NCBI RefSeq assembly: GCF_900114995.1
Contig: NZ_FOUX01000001.1
Location: 682,001 to 746,000, forward strand
DNA from: Chitinophaga sp. YR627
Lineage (GTDB): Bacteria > Bacteroidota > Bacteroidia > Chitinophagales > Chitinophagaceae
Reading direction: 5' to 3'
DNA length: 64,000 nucleotides
This document shows, one piece after another, positions 8,591 through 17,907 of the stretch (position 1 is its first letter; each line of letters begins with the position of its first letter). The position numbers and the translations under genes are program-made. The notes below the pieces were generated by a model. It was not told the DNA's origin, did not search any database, and worked only from the letters and a program-made list of their open reading frames with translations.

Positions 8591-9010
8591 ATGGCAAAGT
8601 ATGGTCCGCTGCTGATACTCGAAGACGATGAAGATGACAGGGAATTATATCAGAATGTCCTGAAGGAGCTGGGATTGCGTAATACGATCCATTTTTTCGA
8701 TTCGGGAGATGCCCTGTTATCTTTTCTGGAAGAGACAACAGAGAAGCCGCTGGTGATCATTGCGGATATCAATGTACCAAGGATGAACGGCCTGGAATTG
8801 AGACGCCGGATCGATCAGGATGAGGTGCTCAGAAAGAAGAGCATTCCTTTTGTATTTCTCACAACAATAGAGTCTAAGGAGATCGTTGATGAAGTATATG
8901 ACCTCACCGTACAGGGATACTTTATCAAGAAGCCATTTTACGACGATATAGCCAACCAGATCAGGGCAATTCTTGAATACTGGCTGATGGCAAGAAGTCC
9001 AAACGAATAA
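8591..9010 (+). CDS. single-domain response regulator
   Basis: 139 residues consisting of a receiver domain only. The acidic cluster EDDEDD (11-16) and phosphoacceptor Asp59 in IIADINVPRMNG are present, as are the Thr pair in FVFLTT and the conserved Lys in FIKKPF. The CheY-like shape without output domain suggests protein-protein signalling, of the kind often paired with phytochrome-like or hybrid kinases in Bacteroidota. No kinase is adjacent. It has its own upstream region of about 320 bp. Confidence 0.92.
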   Translation: MAKYGPLLILEDDEDDRELYQNVLKELGLRNTIHFFDSGDALLSFLEETTEKPLVIIADINVPRMNGLELRRRIDQDEVLRKKSIPFVFLTTIESKEIVDEVYDLTVQGYFIKKPFYDDIANQIRAILEYWLMARSPNE

Positions 9011-9175
9011 GACACACCAGTAAACACATCGGCGATTCCCCACCTCGTGCATTCCCTACACATCCTTATCTACTCATTTTTTGAATAGTATGTTTGTGCT
9101 TTTTTTTATGGACAACTGGCACTCAATATAATAGCAAGATGGGAGATTTATGTGCGTTGCAAAGAAAAGTTAAGA

Positions 9176-9208
9176 TTTGAGCACGTATATAAATCGGTTC
9201 TAAATTTG
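9176..9208 (+). promoter_or_regulatory. Bacteroidota-type promoter of the acyltransferase gene
   Basis: TTTG (9176-9179), a 21-bp spacer and a perfect TAAATTTG (9201-9208) match the Bacteroidota sigma-ABfr consensus. The element lies 58 bp before the first ATG of the gene. Confidence 0.6.
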
Positions 9209-9266
9209 CGTTAAAGCAGAGACAGGTCAGAAAAAAAATAAACCCTCAAGGCCAAAGTAGAAGCCT

Positions 9267-10211
9267 ATGTACGACGCTGCTAATTCCATCAGAAGACCAG
9301 TAGGTTATGTCAAACAGGAGATAAAAGTTCCGGCAATGCTTAAACGCCGTAACCTGGTGTATGAGCCGCTGTTTGCGGTTATTTATCTCATAAGCCTTTT
9401 ACCTGCATGGGTATTGAAAATCATTCAGAAATTATTATACTGGCTCCTCCACCGGGTGATCAGATACAGAACTGATGTTGTAGTGCAGAATCTTTCGCGT
9501 TCCTTTCCGGATAGAAGCTATCGCCAGATACAGATAATGGCGCGTTCCTTTTACCGCCATTTCAGTGTATTGATAATAGAGACTTTACAACTGTTAACCA
9601 TGTCGGAGAAACAGCATCGTAAACGGGTACGCCTGCATAATCCGGAGGTATTAGAACATTGCCATAAGGAGGGCAGAAATATCATCATTGTGATGGGACA
9701 TTACGGTAACTGGGAATGCCTGAATATTTTGCCAAAATACCTATCCTTTGACGTATATGCGGTCTATAAGCCAACGCCTTACCGGTTGCTGAATATGGTC
9801 TTGTACCGTATCCGGTCGCGCTTTGGTATTAAGTTGCTGTCAACCAATGAGACGGCCCGTTTCATGTTATCCAACCGCCAGCATCCGAATGCTTATGTAT
9901 TTATTGCGGACCAGTCTCCCGTGGTCAGACCCCGTTACCAGACGCATTTCCTGCACCAGTCTACCGGCCTGTTTACCGGTGCCGAACAACTGGCGCGATC
10001 CCTGGATGCGGTCGTATTATATGCTTCTGTCAGGAAACGTAGCGGCGCGCCTGGCTGGGATATCGGTTTTTCCCTGATTACAGAGGAAACAGCGGATATA
10101 GAGTCAAATGAGATCACAAAGATTTTTGCCTGGTACCTGGAACATGATATCATGCATGCACCGGCGTACTGGTTATGGACGCATAAACAGTGGGAGCGGG
10201 AACATGGTTAA
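9267..10211 (+). CDS. lysophospholipid / lipid A-type acyltransferase (LpxL/HtrB-like)
   Basis: 314 residues of the LpxL-LpxM-like acyltransferase family. An N-terminal membrane segment (about 35-55) is followed by the catalytic motif HYGNWE (H-x4-E, about residues 144-149), and ADQSP at about 214-218. In this family the enzyme adds a secondary acyl chain to a lipid A precursor or another polar lipid at the inner membrane. The start may be ATG 9267 or the internal ATG 9336 (MLKRRN); an AGGAG lies before the latter. The 3' end overlaps the convergent sbcC gene by 4 bp. Confidence 0.88.
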   Translation: MYDAANSIRRPVGYVKQEIKVPAMLKRRNLVYEPLFAVIYLISLLPAWVLKIIQKLLYWLLHRVIRYRTDVVVQNLSRSFPDRSYRQIQIMARSFYRHFSVLIIETLQLLTMSEKQHRKRVRLHNPEVLEHCHKEGRNIIIVMGHYGNWECLNILPKYLSFDVYAVYKPTPYRLLNMVLYRIRSRFGIKLLSTNETARFMLSNRQHPNAYVFIADQSPVVRPRYQTHFLHQSTGLFTGAEQLARSLDAVVLYASVRKRSGAPGWDIGFSLITEETADIESNEITKIFAWYLEHDIMHAPAYWLWTHKQWEREHG

Positions 10212-13200
10212 GAGCCGGTCACTTCCACCTTACTTTTTCCATTGGCCATCCTGATCACCTTTATCTGTGTAGGAATACGTTCTGTCATCTCCTGTACGTG
10301 AGAGATCACCCCAACCTTACGTCCCTGATTGTGTAAACGTTCCAGTGCATCCATAGCAATATTCAGCGTATCAGGGTCCAGTGCTCCAAAACCTTCATCA
10401 ATAAACAGGGATTCTACTTTCATCTTACTGGAGGATAAGGATGCCAATCCTAATGCCAGTGCCAGTGATACCAGGAAAGATTCTCCTCCGGAAAGAGAAA
10501 AAACAGTCCTCAGTTCATCGCCCATATCTTTATCAAGGACCTGTAAAGCCAGGTTACCGGGTATTCTCAATAATTTATAACGGCTGGTCAGCATAGATAA
10601 ATGCATATTTGCATGATCCAGAAGCATATCCAGTGTGTATTCCTGTGCGATCTGCCGGAATTTCTTGCCATCTGCGGAACCAATCAGTTCATTCAGTTTA
10701 CTCCAGTTTTCATGTACCGTTGTTTTCGCGTCGATGGTGTATTGCAGATCGCCTATTCTAAGTTTATTTTCCTCATCGCGTTGCAATCTGTAGGCAAGAT
10801 TATTCTTTTCCCTGCCCAGGTCTTCCAATACCTGTTTTGTTTCATTAGAGGAGGCCGTCAGCGCTTCCAGTGATTCTTCGCTTACCCGCTTTTCCTGGTG
10901 ATTATTGAACTGTAATGTTCTTTCCGTCAGGGTCGCCTGGGTGGTATTGACAGTATCCCGCAGGGCAGTGATCGCTTTTCTTTCTGTCTCTATCCAGCCG
11001 GCCGTATAGGAGAGGAGCTGCGTCAGTTCTTCTTCTGTCAATGTATTGCCATACGTTGCTGCATAATTGTTTAACCAGTCACTGATCGCTGTCCGCTCTT
11101 TGTCGATATTACTGCGGATGCCGGTAATATCTGCTGTTGTCGTGTCTTTACTGGCGGTATAGGCCCGGAGATCTTCCTTTCCTGCATTAAATGCCTCTGT
11201 AGCCCTTTGTTGTGTGAGAACAGCCTGTTCAATGACCTGTTTTAACCTTTGTTCAAAACTGGCCACCGCTTCTCCATTCAATAATGCCTGCCGTTCCTGT
11301 TGCAGGGCATTAAACGCCTGTTGCTGGTGTTGCAGGGCATTGATCTTTTCACTTAATGCAGCGGCGATGGCGGGACCCTGTCTGCCCATTTCCTGTAAGG
11401 CTGACTGGTGCTCACGCAGCTGCTGATTACTGGCTACGATCGCTTCTGCCTGTTGCTTCCACAGCTGGGCGAAGGCCACTATTTTTGCATTGAATCCCTG
11501 CGGATCTTTTTTCCAGTTGTCTACCCAGTCCGGATTACTAAAATGCGGGGCCAGTTGTTCGGTCATGGTCCGCAGACTATCCTCAATATGCTCCAGTTGT
11601 TTGTCAATACGTTCCTGCGCTTCTTCTTTACTGGTCTTTTCACGTTGCCTGTCCTTCAGCTGCTCTTTATTCGCAGACAGCGCCTGTTGTTTCAGATCCA
11701 GCTGATTTTTCAGTCCCTCCGCCGCATTTCTTTTCGCTTCATAAGCATTTAGCTGTACGGTCATCTCCCGTTGGGTAGTCTGTAATTGCTGCACCTGTTC
11801 TTCCAGCCAATGTGCCCTGTTTTCGTCAGCAATTACTGCACTGGCAGCTGCCAGACTGAAACCAGCCCATTTCTCTTCCAGGATCCTTATCTGTGCAACT
11901 CTTTCCTGTAAAGACCTGGTGAATGTTTCACTGTCCAGCTGCAGTTTTTTACAGAATTGCTCCAGACTGATGATATCACCTGATAAGGCGTTATAGTGCC
12001 CTGAAGCCGCATTGAATTCAGCTTCCAGTGTTTGCAGCATGGCATGTGCCAGCGGATTATCTGTAACGAAAGGATGTTCTTTACTGCCGCATACCGGACA
12101 GGGTTCATCCTGTACCAGTTGTGCACGCAGGGATTCGACATTTTCTGCTACCTGCAGGCGTGCCTGATGCAGTAGCTTATCGGATTGTTCCTTTTTTGCC
12201 CGGGCGATGGTCAGTTCGGCTTGTTTTTCTGTGCGGGCAACCGTTTTTTCTTTTAGTTCCTGTTCGCAGTTTTCCAGCTGACGGGCGGTTCTTTCTTTTT
12301 CCTGCAGACTACCAAACAGTCTTTCCCAATGTATTTTCGCCGCTTCGCCTTCTCTTATCTGCAGAACAAGGTTCGTATCGTTTTCTTTCAGCGTTTCCAG
12401 TGGAATGGTCTGTAACTCCTTATTGGCAGTCTCCAGTGCTGTCTGTAAACGGGTGCTCTCTGCCTGTTCTTTATCCGCTTTTTCCTGTAAATCTTTTATC
12501 TGGTCCTGTGCTTTTTGTATAAAGCTGGCATTTTCCTGTTGTTCTTTCAGCGCTTCCTGCTGTACAGGCAATAGTTTGGCGGTATGCCCCAGTTGCGCGC
12601 TGATCTCTATAATATTCTCTGCAATATCTTTTCTGCCCAGGTTTTCCCGCTGCCAGTCTTCCAGTTTACCAATGGCCTGTGCCAGTGTCTGGATCTCTTT
12701 TTCCTTTTCTTCGAATGCTTTCAGATGGGCATCCTGTTGCTTTTGTGCATTGGCAGCTTCTGTACCCGCCTGTTGCAGTTGCCGGTCTTTTTCGCCTGTC
12801 AGCGTATCTAATTCCCTTGCCCGCACAATATCAGGCTGGTGCTTCGCAGCTTCCTGCTGTGCCTGCAGGACAGCTGTATTGGCTGTTTCCAGCGCAGCTG
12901 CCGTCTGTTGTTGTGCCTCAGTGGTACGTAAGATATGGGCGTTGATCTCCTGTAATGCCTTCTCTTTTTCCACCAATTGCAGCTCGTGCGATCTGCGGGC
13001 TTCCACCGGACCTCTCGCCGCCTGTACATGTTCTACCAGTGTAAAAGTGCGGATCCTTTCTCCTGCATTTTCCATGGCCAGTGCAGCCTGCTGATATTGA
13101 TCAGCTGCCTGTTTCCTGCTTTTTTCCAGGGTATCCAGTAACTGATACCAGCTGATGGCAGCTCCCAGTTCCGCGATGGTGATCTGCTGACTGCTGATCT

Positions 13201-13942
13201 TTACACCCAGTTCCTCCTGTTGGGCATGCAGGATCATTCTTTCTTCTTCGGTCAGTCGCTCGATACCTGCCACCTGTTGTTTCAGGTTCCTGAGTTCCGT
13301 ATCTGCCTCTTTGAATTTATTATAGATGCCAACGGATATTTCAGAATAGATGTTTGTCCCGGTCAGCTTTTCCAGCAGGGATGCCTTGGCATCCTTATCA
13401 GCTTTCAGAAAGGCGGTAAAGTCTCCCTGTGCCAGTAGTACCGAACGGGTAAACTGTTCGAAGTTCAGTCCGACCACCCGCTCTATTTCCCGCAGGGTTT
13501 CTGTTTTCTTTCCCGGGAAGGTACCGTTGGTGGTCAGATTGAGCAATTCCACCGTATCTGCCTGCAGGTTACCATTGATCTTGTTACGGGCGCGTTTAAC
13601 GGACCATTTTGCCTTGTAATTGTTGCCGTCAACCCCTGCAAATTCAACCTCTGCAAATCCTTCTGCGGTACCTTTACGCAGAATACTTCTGACATCTCCC
13701 TGGCTCATTGTAGTACCTCCCTGATCCTGTATCTCTATACCCGTCTCTTTGGCTTGCAGATAGCGGGGAGTTTTTGCATACAAGCCCAGACAAAGGGCGT
13801 CCAGTAAGGTGGACTTACCTGCACCTATCGGACCGGTAATAGCAAAGATCCCTGCTTTGCTCAGTGGTTCTTTTGTGAAATCTATCTCGTTCGTATCTTC
13901 CAGTGATGCCAGGTTCCTGAAACGAATGGCTAATATCTTCAT
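10208..13942 (-). CDS. sbcC: exonuclease subunit SbcC (Rad50-like SMC ATPase)
   Basis: 1244 residues, ATPase subunit of the SbcCD nuclease that opens hairpins and processes DNA ends. Walker A GPIGAGKST (about 37-45) follows the start MKILAIRFRNLASLED. Two very long coiled coils flank the zinc hook CPVCG at about residue 614. The ABC signature LSGGESFLVSLALALG and Walker B LFIDEGFGALD are near the C-terminus. The length is slightly above the usual 1050-1200. It lies 6 bp behind sbcD in the same operon, so the two are translated together. Long open frames on the opposite strand (for example 12405-13094) are shadows of its biased codon usage. Confidence 0.97.
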   Translation of the reverse strand: MKILAIRFRNLASLEDTNEIDFTKEPLSKAGIFAITGPIGAGKSTLLDALCLGLYAKTPRYLQAKETGIEIQDQGGTTMSQGDVRSILRKGTAEGFAEVEFAGVDGNNYKAKWSVKRARNKINGNLQADTVELLNLTTNGTFPGKKTETLREIERVVGLNFEQFTRSVLLAQGDFTAFLKADKDAKASLLEKLTGTNIYSEISVGIYNKFKEADTELRNLKQQVAGIERLTEEERMILHAQQEELGVKISSQQITIAELGAAISWYQLLDTLEKSRKQAADQYQQAALAMENAGERIRTFTLVEHVQAARGPVEARRSHELQLVEKEKALQEINAHILRTTEAQQQTAAALETANTAVLQAQQEAAKHQPDIVRARELDTLTGEKDRQLQQAGTEAANAQKQQDAHLKAFEEKEKEIQTLAQAIGKLEDWQRENLGRKDIAENIIEISAQLGHTAKLLPVQQEALKEQQENASFIQKAQDQIKDLQEKADKEQAESTRLQTALETANKELQTIPLETLKENDTNLVLQIREGEAAKIHWERLFGSLQEKERTARQLENCEQELKEKTVARTEKQAELTIARAKKEQSDKLLHQARLQVAENVESLRAQLVQDEPCPVCGSKEHPFVTDNPLAHAMLQTLEAEFNAASGHYNALSGDIISLEQFCKKLQLDSETFTRSLQERVAQIRILEEKWAGFSLAAASAVIADENRAHWLEEQVQQLQTTQREMTVQLNAYEAKRNAAEGLKNQLDLKQQALSANKEQLKDRQREKTSKEEAQERIDKQLEHIEDSLRTMTEQLAPHFSNPDWVDNWKKDPQGFNAKIVAFAQLWKQQAEAIVASNQQLREHQSALQEMGRQGPAIAAALSEKINALQHQQQAFNALQQERQALLNGEAVASFEQRLKQVIEQAVLTQQRATEAFNAGKEDLRAYTASKDTTTADITGIRSNIDKERTAISDWLNNYAATYGNTLTEEELTQLLSYTAGWIETERKAITALRDTVNTTQATLTERTLQFNNHQEKRVSEESLEALTASSNETKQVLEDLGREKNNLAYRLQRDEENKLRIGDLQYTIDAKTTVHENWSKLNELIGSADGKKFRQIAQEYTLDMLLDHANMHLSMLTSRYKLLRIPGNLALQVLDKDMGDELRTVFSLSGGESFLVSLALALGLASLSSSKMKVESLFIDEGFGALDPDTLNIAMDALERLHNQGRKVGVISHVQEMTERIPTQIKVIRMANGKSKVEVTGS

Positions 13943-13948
13943 GCGTAA

Positions 13949-15193
13949 TTACTCCTCTTTTGTGTTAATCTCCTGCAATACCTGCTGAAACAGGGCCACC
14001 AGCTCTTCCGGTGTTTCACGTTCATAGTCTTCGTGGTAGATCTTTTTAAAGATATCCAGCGGACTTAACTCCTGCAGCTGTGTAGCGCTGGCGATCCGTT
14101 CTTCTGCTCCTTCGCCTGCAGAGGATGGATAGCGGACGTCTATTTTGGCCAGTCGTACGTGTTTACCGGCAAGGGCCGTTTCTATCTTATGTCGCAGGGC
14201 AGGTTCGGGTCCTTCCAGCAGTACGCGTACTTCCAGGTAAGGAGCGGTATGTATGGTCTCCGTCGCTTCCGGCAGTTGCAGTAAGGCTTCCAGCACCGTA
14301 TCGATCGGCTGCGGTTTGGCAGGTACCCGCAGTAGTTCGGTCGTCACCGGTATTTCCAGCATTTCCAGTCCGCTCATGACACCATTGCTGATATCAAAGC
14401 TCACCACCTGGTGTTTGTAGTTCATTTCGGAGAATGACATGGGCAGCGGACTACCACTGTAGCGGATATGGTCTTTGCCGCCTATTTTCTGGGCTTTATG
14501 AATATGTCCCAATGCTACGTACAGCAGATCTTCATGAAATGCTTTCGCAGGAACGAATTCAATACCTCCCATGATAACTCTCTCTGATTTATCGTGATCA
14601 GACAGTTCAGCATCCAGCGTATGCAGGTGTGCCATTGCGATGATGCCCTGTCCTCCTTGTTTTTTTGTCAGTGCATGTTCATAGGCCTCTTTATACAGTG
14701 CGCTTACGCCATCTGCATAGAGGGTTTGGCTTTCGGCTACCGCCGGATAATCACCCATGCGCAGAAATGGGATCGCCATACACCACAGCACTGTTTCACC
14801 GCTCCTGTCTCTCACAGGGATCAGCATTTTTTCATAATCAATACTGCCGTCAGCCTTGCGTTCTATCAGTCCGACAATATGGATATCGGACGATTCCAGT
14901 AAGGGTTTTGGTGCTTCCAGACGGGCGGCAGAGTCATGGTTACCGGCGGTCACGATGATCTGCAATCCGGGTTGTGCCTTTACGGCACTATTGAGAAATG
15001 CGTAAAACAATTTTATAGCAACAGCGGATGGATTGGCGATATCAAAGACATCTCCGCTGATGATCAGCAGCTCTATATCTTTTGCTTTAATGGTATCCAC
15101 CAGCCAGTGTAAAAACTGCTGATGTTCATACGTCCTGTCATACTGATAAAAGGTTTGTCCGATATGCCAGTCCGCAGTATGCAATATTTTCAT
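13949..15193 (-). CDS. sbcD: exonuclease subunit SbcD (Mre11-like nuclease)
   Basis: 414 residues, nuclease subunit of SbcCD. The calcineurin-like phosphoesterase motifs are complete: HTADWHIG (5-12), SGDVFD (about 46-51), TAGNHDS (about 82-88), AHLHT (about 188-192) and LGHIHKAQ (about 229-236), which supply the two-metal site. A C-terminal capping domain follows. It is the first gene of the sbcDC operon, with ATG 15193. Confidence 0.97.
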   Translation of the reverse strand: MKILHTADWHIGQTFYQYDRTYEHQQFLHWLVDTIKAKDIELLIISGDVFDIANPSAVAIKLFYAFLNSAVKAQPGLQIIVTAGNHDSAARLEAPKPLLESSDIHIVGLIERKADGSIDYEKMLIPVRDRSGETVLWCMAIPFLRMGDYPAVAESQTLYADGVSALYKEAYEHALTKKQGGQGIIAMAHLHTLDAELSDHDKSERVIMGGIEFVPAKAFHEDLLYVALGHIHKAQKIGGKDHIRYSGSPLPMSFSEMNYKHQVVSFDISNGVMSGLEMLEIPVTTELLRVPAKPQPIDTVLEALLQLPEATETIHTAPYLEVRVLLEGPEPALRHKIETALAGKHVRLAKIDVRYPSSAGEGAEERIASATQLQELSPLDIFKKIYHEDYERETPEELVALFQQVLQEINTKEE

Positions 15194-15313
15194 CCACTCT
15201 TTTTTACAAAGATAAATTACCTGAGTGGTTAAGCCAGAAAAGGGAAGGGGAATGTGTAAAAATCAGGTATTTTCCGCAAGTGGAAAGGGGCTTTATGCCC
15301 TGGGAGAGAGGGG

Positions 15314-15371
15314 AATAGGAATTAGGAATTACTCCGCGTTAATCTTCGCTGCATTCAATTCCTAGTTCCTA
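15314..15371. repeat. imperfect inverted repeat with GGAATTA repeats
   Basis: TAGGAATTAGGAATT (15316-15330) and AATTCCTAGTTCCTA (15357-15371) pair with one mismatch in 15 and enclose a 26-bp loop. The tandem GGAATTA units look like an interspersed intergenic repeat. CGTTAATCTT occurs in the loop (15337-15346) and again in the neighbouring palindrome (15402-15411), which ties the two elements together. Confidence 0.6.
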
Positions 15372-15387
15372 ATAGTTAATTTCTAAT

Positions 15388-15449
15388 TCTTCATTATCCT
15401 ACGTTAATCTTACGTTCATGAACGTAGGATTAACGTAGGATAATGAAGA
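15388..15449. repeat. 62-bp near-perfect palindrome, probable terminator of the TonB receptor operon
   Basis: Outer arms 15388-15409 and 15428-15449 are perfectly complementary (22 bp each); inside them one mismatched pair (15410/15427) encloses the 16-bp palindrome TACGTTCATGAACGTA (15411-15426). It starts 5 bp after the stop codon of the receptor gene (minus strand). As RNA it would fold into one very long hairpin that could end transcription or protect the 3' end. It shares words with the adjacent GGAATTA repeat, so it may also be part of a mobile intergenic repeat family. Confidence 0.8.
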
Positions 15450-15453
15450 TCAA

Positions 15454-17856
15454 TTAAAACTTATAACTATATCCGGCCCTTATTACCTGCGTCTCATTGT
15501 AGTCAGTAGCCAGGTAATGGAATCCATTTCCCCTGATCTCCCTTTTATTACGCAGGGTATTGGCCACATCGGTCGCATTGACAAAGATCTCTCCTTTTCC
15601 CTGCTGAATAGTTTTTTTAACACCCAAATCTACAGAAAAACGGGAATAGATCTTTCCCTGCGGTACCAGGTCAGGCGCCTGGTAAATCGCGCTTAACTGT
15701 GCGTCTATCTGTCTGGCGAAATGGAACTGACCGTTCAGCTTGATATTACCGGAGAAGATATCTTCACGGGCAGCACTGAAAACGTTTTCAACCGGGTATT
15801 TGTTGACCACGGTGAAGGAGTCGATGATATTGTTATAGCCATTCAGGGCCAGGTTAAAGGTAGCCCATTTTGCCACCTGTTGGGAGAATACCAGTTCGAT
15901 ACCGGTCATGTAGCTTTTACCGGCATTCTGGAAGATGTTATAGATGATATTGCTGCCTGGTACGGTGCTGCCGATACGGGTAATGGTGGCATCCATACGT
16001 TTGTGGTAGACGGAGGACAACAGGTATCCTTTACCCCAGCTGGTTTTGTCGCCCAGTTCGAAGAGATTGGTATACTGCGGACGAAGTGCAGGATTACCTA
16101 CTTTGATGATCTCCGCATCGTCGTATTTCGGGAAGATACGGATATCGCCTTCGTTAGGGCGGTCCACACGACGGTTGTAGAAGAAGGATACCTTGTTATT
16201 GTCCGTCAGTTTATAAGCCAGTCGTAGGTTTGGGAATGGCTGTGTATAGTTGTAGCCGTCGCTTTTGTACACCGGGTGATTCGGATTGACGTCATAGGCC
16301 AGGTGTACATATTCCAGTCGCAGACCGGCTTCCAGTTCGAAGTGTTTGTTTTCGTAGACATAATTACCATAAATGGCCGGGATATTCTCCTTATAGCGGG
16401 TGAATCCACCGGCACGTGCGTCCAGTACAGAGTGTACGCCTGGTTTGAAGTCCATATTCACAGGAATATAGCGGTACCTGAATTTCACGCCACCTTCAAA
16501 ACGACCGTGCCGCAGTGGCTGTACATAGTCGATATTGATGTCGGTAACGTGCTCGTCAGACAGTACCTTGAAGGAATCTATGCCGGTATATTCGGGCATG
16601 ATGTTCGTAAAAAAGTACTTTTCATCTTCGCGGTGGAAAGTACTGCTTAAGCTTACATTCAGGGTTCTGCCTGGTTCATGGAAATTGTGCTGCCAGATAG
16701 CAGAACCTACCACGGTAGTCTTCAGTTCGTCTTCCAGGAACTGCCAGAGGCGCTGTCTTTCGGTCAGATTACCGTTAAAGAAAGGTTCATCGCCATGGTC
16801 CAGTATTTTCTCCGTACCATACATGCCGGAAACCGTGATGGTATTGTTACCATTGATTGCCCAGTCCATACCGGCTTTTACATTGGAGAAATTGGTGTTC
16901 CGGTTACGTTTGGTCTGTTGTTTTACCACATTTCCGTTATCGTAATACCTGTCTACGAATTCGTTTTTATTCAGTGTTTTGGTGTACAGATCATCTGCCT
17001 GTAAGAACAGATTGACTTTGTTCTTCCGGTAGTTCAGTGACAGGGAGGGATTGATCTTGGGAGTACCCTGGTATTGCCGTCTTATGGTAGGGTAATTCTG
17101 TCTTTTTATCCATAAAGCACCCGCACCTGCACTCAGGCCGATTTTACCGTTAAAGCCTTCTTTTTTCTCTTTTTTGTAGATGATATTGATGATGCCGGCA
17201 TTACCGTTGGCGTCGTATTTTGAAGAAGGATTGTTGATGATCTCTATCTTTTCGATGGCGGATGCAGGAATGTTGTCCAGACTGGTTTGTCCGCCGAAGC
17301 CTGTCAGCGCGGTCTGCTTTCCATCCATCAATATCATCACCTTATCACTGCCTCTTAATACGATTTTTCCATCCTGTGTGGTCACACCTGGCAGATTTTT
17401 CATGGCCTCCAATACGGAACCACCGGCCTGACTGATATTATCCGCTACGCTGAACGTTTTCTTATCAAGACGGACCTCTTCCTGTTTGCCGGTAATGGTT
17501 ACCGTGTTCAGGGATTTGGGATCAGCGGTCAGTTCTATGCCGCCCAGTTCCAGTACCGGACTTAATTGTCCGATGGTCAGGCTTTGGGTAAGCGGCTGAT
17601 ATCCGATATAGGAGAATTCCAGCAGGTAGTTGCCACTGCTGAGGTCTGCGATTTTGAAGCGGCCATCATCACCGGAAATAGTACCGGTTACAAAACTACT
17701 GTCTTTTGCTTTTTTGAGGGTTACGCTTACAAATGGTAAGGGGCGCTTGCCGGAAGCTTCTTTCATCTGCCCGGAAAGCGTCACCTTGATAGCTTGCGCG
17801 TGTAGGTGCTGCGCAAGAAAAAGTAAGATGATACAGAATAATGAGACGCCTTTCAT
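15454..17856 (-). CDS. TonB-dependent receptor, OMP_b-brl_3 type with carboxypeptidase-regulatory-like domain
   Basis: 800 residues. Signal peptide (about 1-20, ending in HLHA) is followed by a CarboxypepD_reg-like domain (about 22-110) and a TonB plug domain (about 125-235, with LEAMKNLPGVTTQDGKIVLR and SSKYDANGNAGIINIIYKK). The rest is a beta-barrel ending in an aromatic C-terminal residue (AGYSYKF). It sits in the outer membrane and should take up or sense an unknown ligand. It follows the histidine kinase by 51 bp on the same strand, so the two-component system may control it or share its transcript. No SusD partner is present, which speaks against a standard polysaccharide-uptake system. 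Confidence 0.9.
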   Translation of the reverse strand: MKGVSLFCIILLFLAQHLHAQAIKVTLSGQMKEASGKRPLPFVSVTLKKAKDSSFVTGTISGDDGRFKIADLSSGNYLLEFSYIGYQPLTQSLTIGQLSPVLELGGIELTADPKSLNTVTITGKQEEVRLDKKTFSVADNISQAGGSVLEAMKNLPGVTTQDGKIVLRGSDKVMILMDGKQTALTGFGGQTSLDNIPASAIEKIEIINNPSSKYDANGNAGIINIIYKKEKKEGFNGKIGLSAGAGALWIKRQNYPTIRRQYQGTPKINPSLSLNYRKNKVNLFLQADDLYTKTLNKNEFVDRYYDNGNVVKQQTKRNRNTNFSNVKAGMDWAINGNNTITVSGMYGTEKILDHGDEPFFNGNLTERQRLWQFLEDELKTTVVGSAIWQHNFHEPGRTLNVSLSSTFHREDEKYFFTNIMPEYTGIDSFKVLSDEHVTDINIDYVQPLRHGRFEGGVKFRYRYIPVNMDFKPGVHSVLDARAGGFTRYKENIPAIYGNYVYENKHFELEAGLRLEYVHLAYDVNPNHPVYKSDGYNYTQPFPNLRLAYKLTDNNKVSFFYNRRVDRPNEGDIRIFPKYDDAEIIKVGNPALRPQYTNLFELGDKTSWGKGYLLSSVYHKRMDATITRIGSTVPGSNIIYNIFQNAGKSYMTGIELVFSQQVAKWATFNLALNGYNNIIDSFTVVNKYPVENVFSAAREDIFSGNIKLNGQFHFARQIDAQLSAIYQAPDLVPQGKIYSRFSVDLGVKKTIQQGKGEIFVNATDVANTLRNKREIRGNGFHYLATDYNETQVIRAGYSYKF

Positions 17857-17907
17857 GCAGTTGATATTTTCTGCATAGTTAAGACGCGATTCGAAAGGAA
17901 ATCTAAA

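Noticed and set aside
12405..13094. 229-codon open frame on the plus strand inside sbcC
   Set aside because: Antisense to the coiled-coil part of sbcC, rich in Ser and Cys from reversed Gln/Glu/Ala codons; no motif and no independent promoter.
15300..15450. Possible CRISPR or attachment site
   Set aside because: No regular repeat-spacer pattern, no tRNA and no integrase nearby; hairpins explain the structure.
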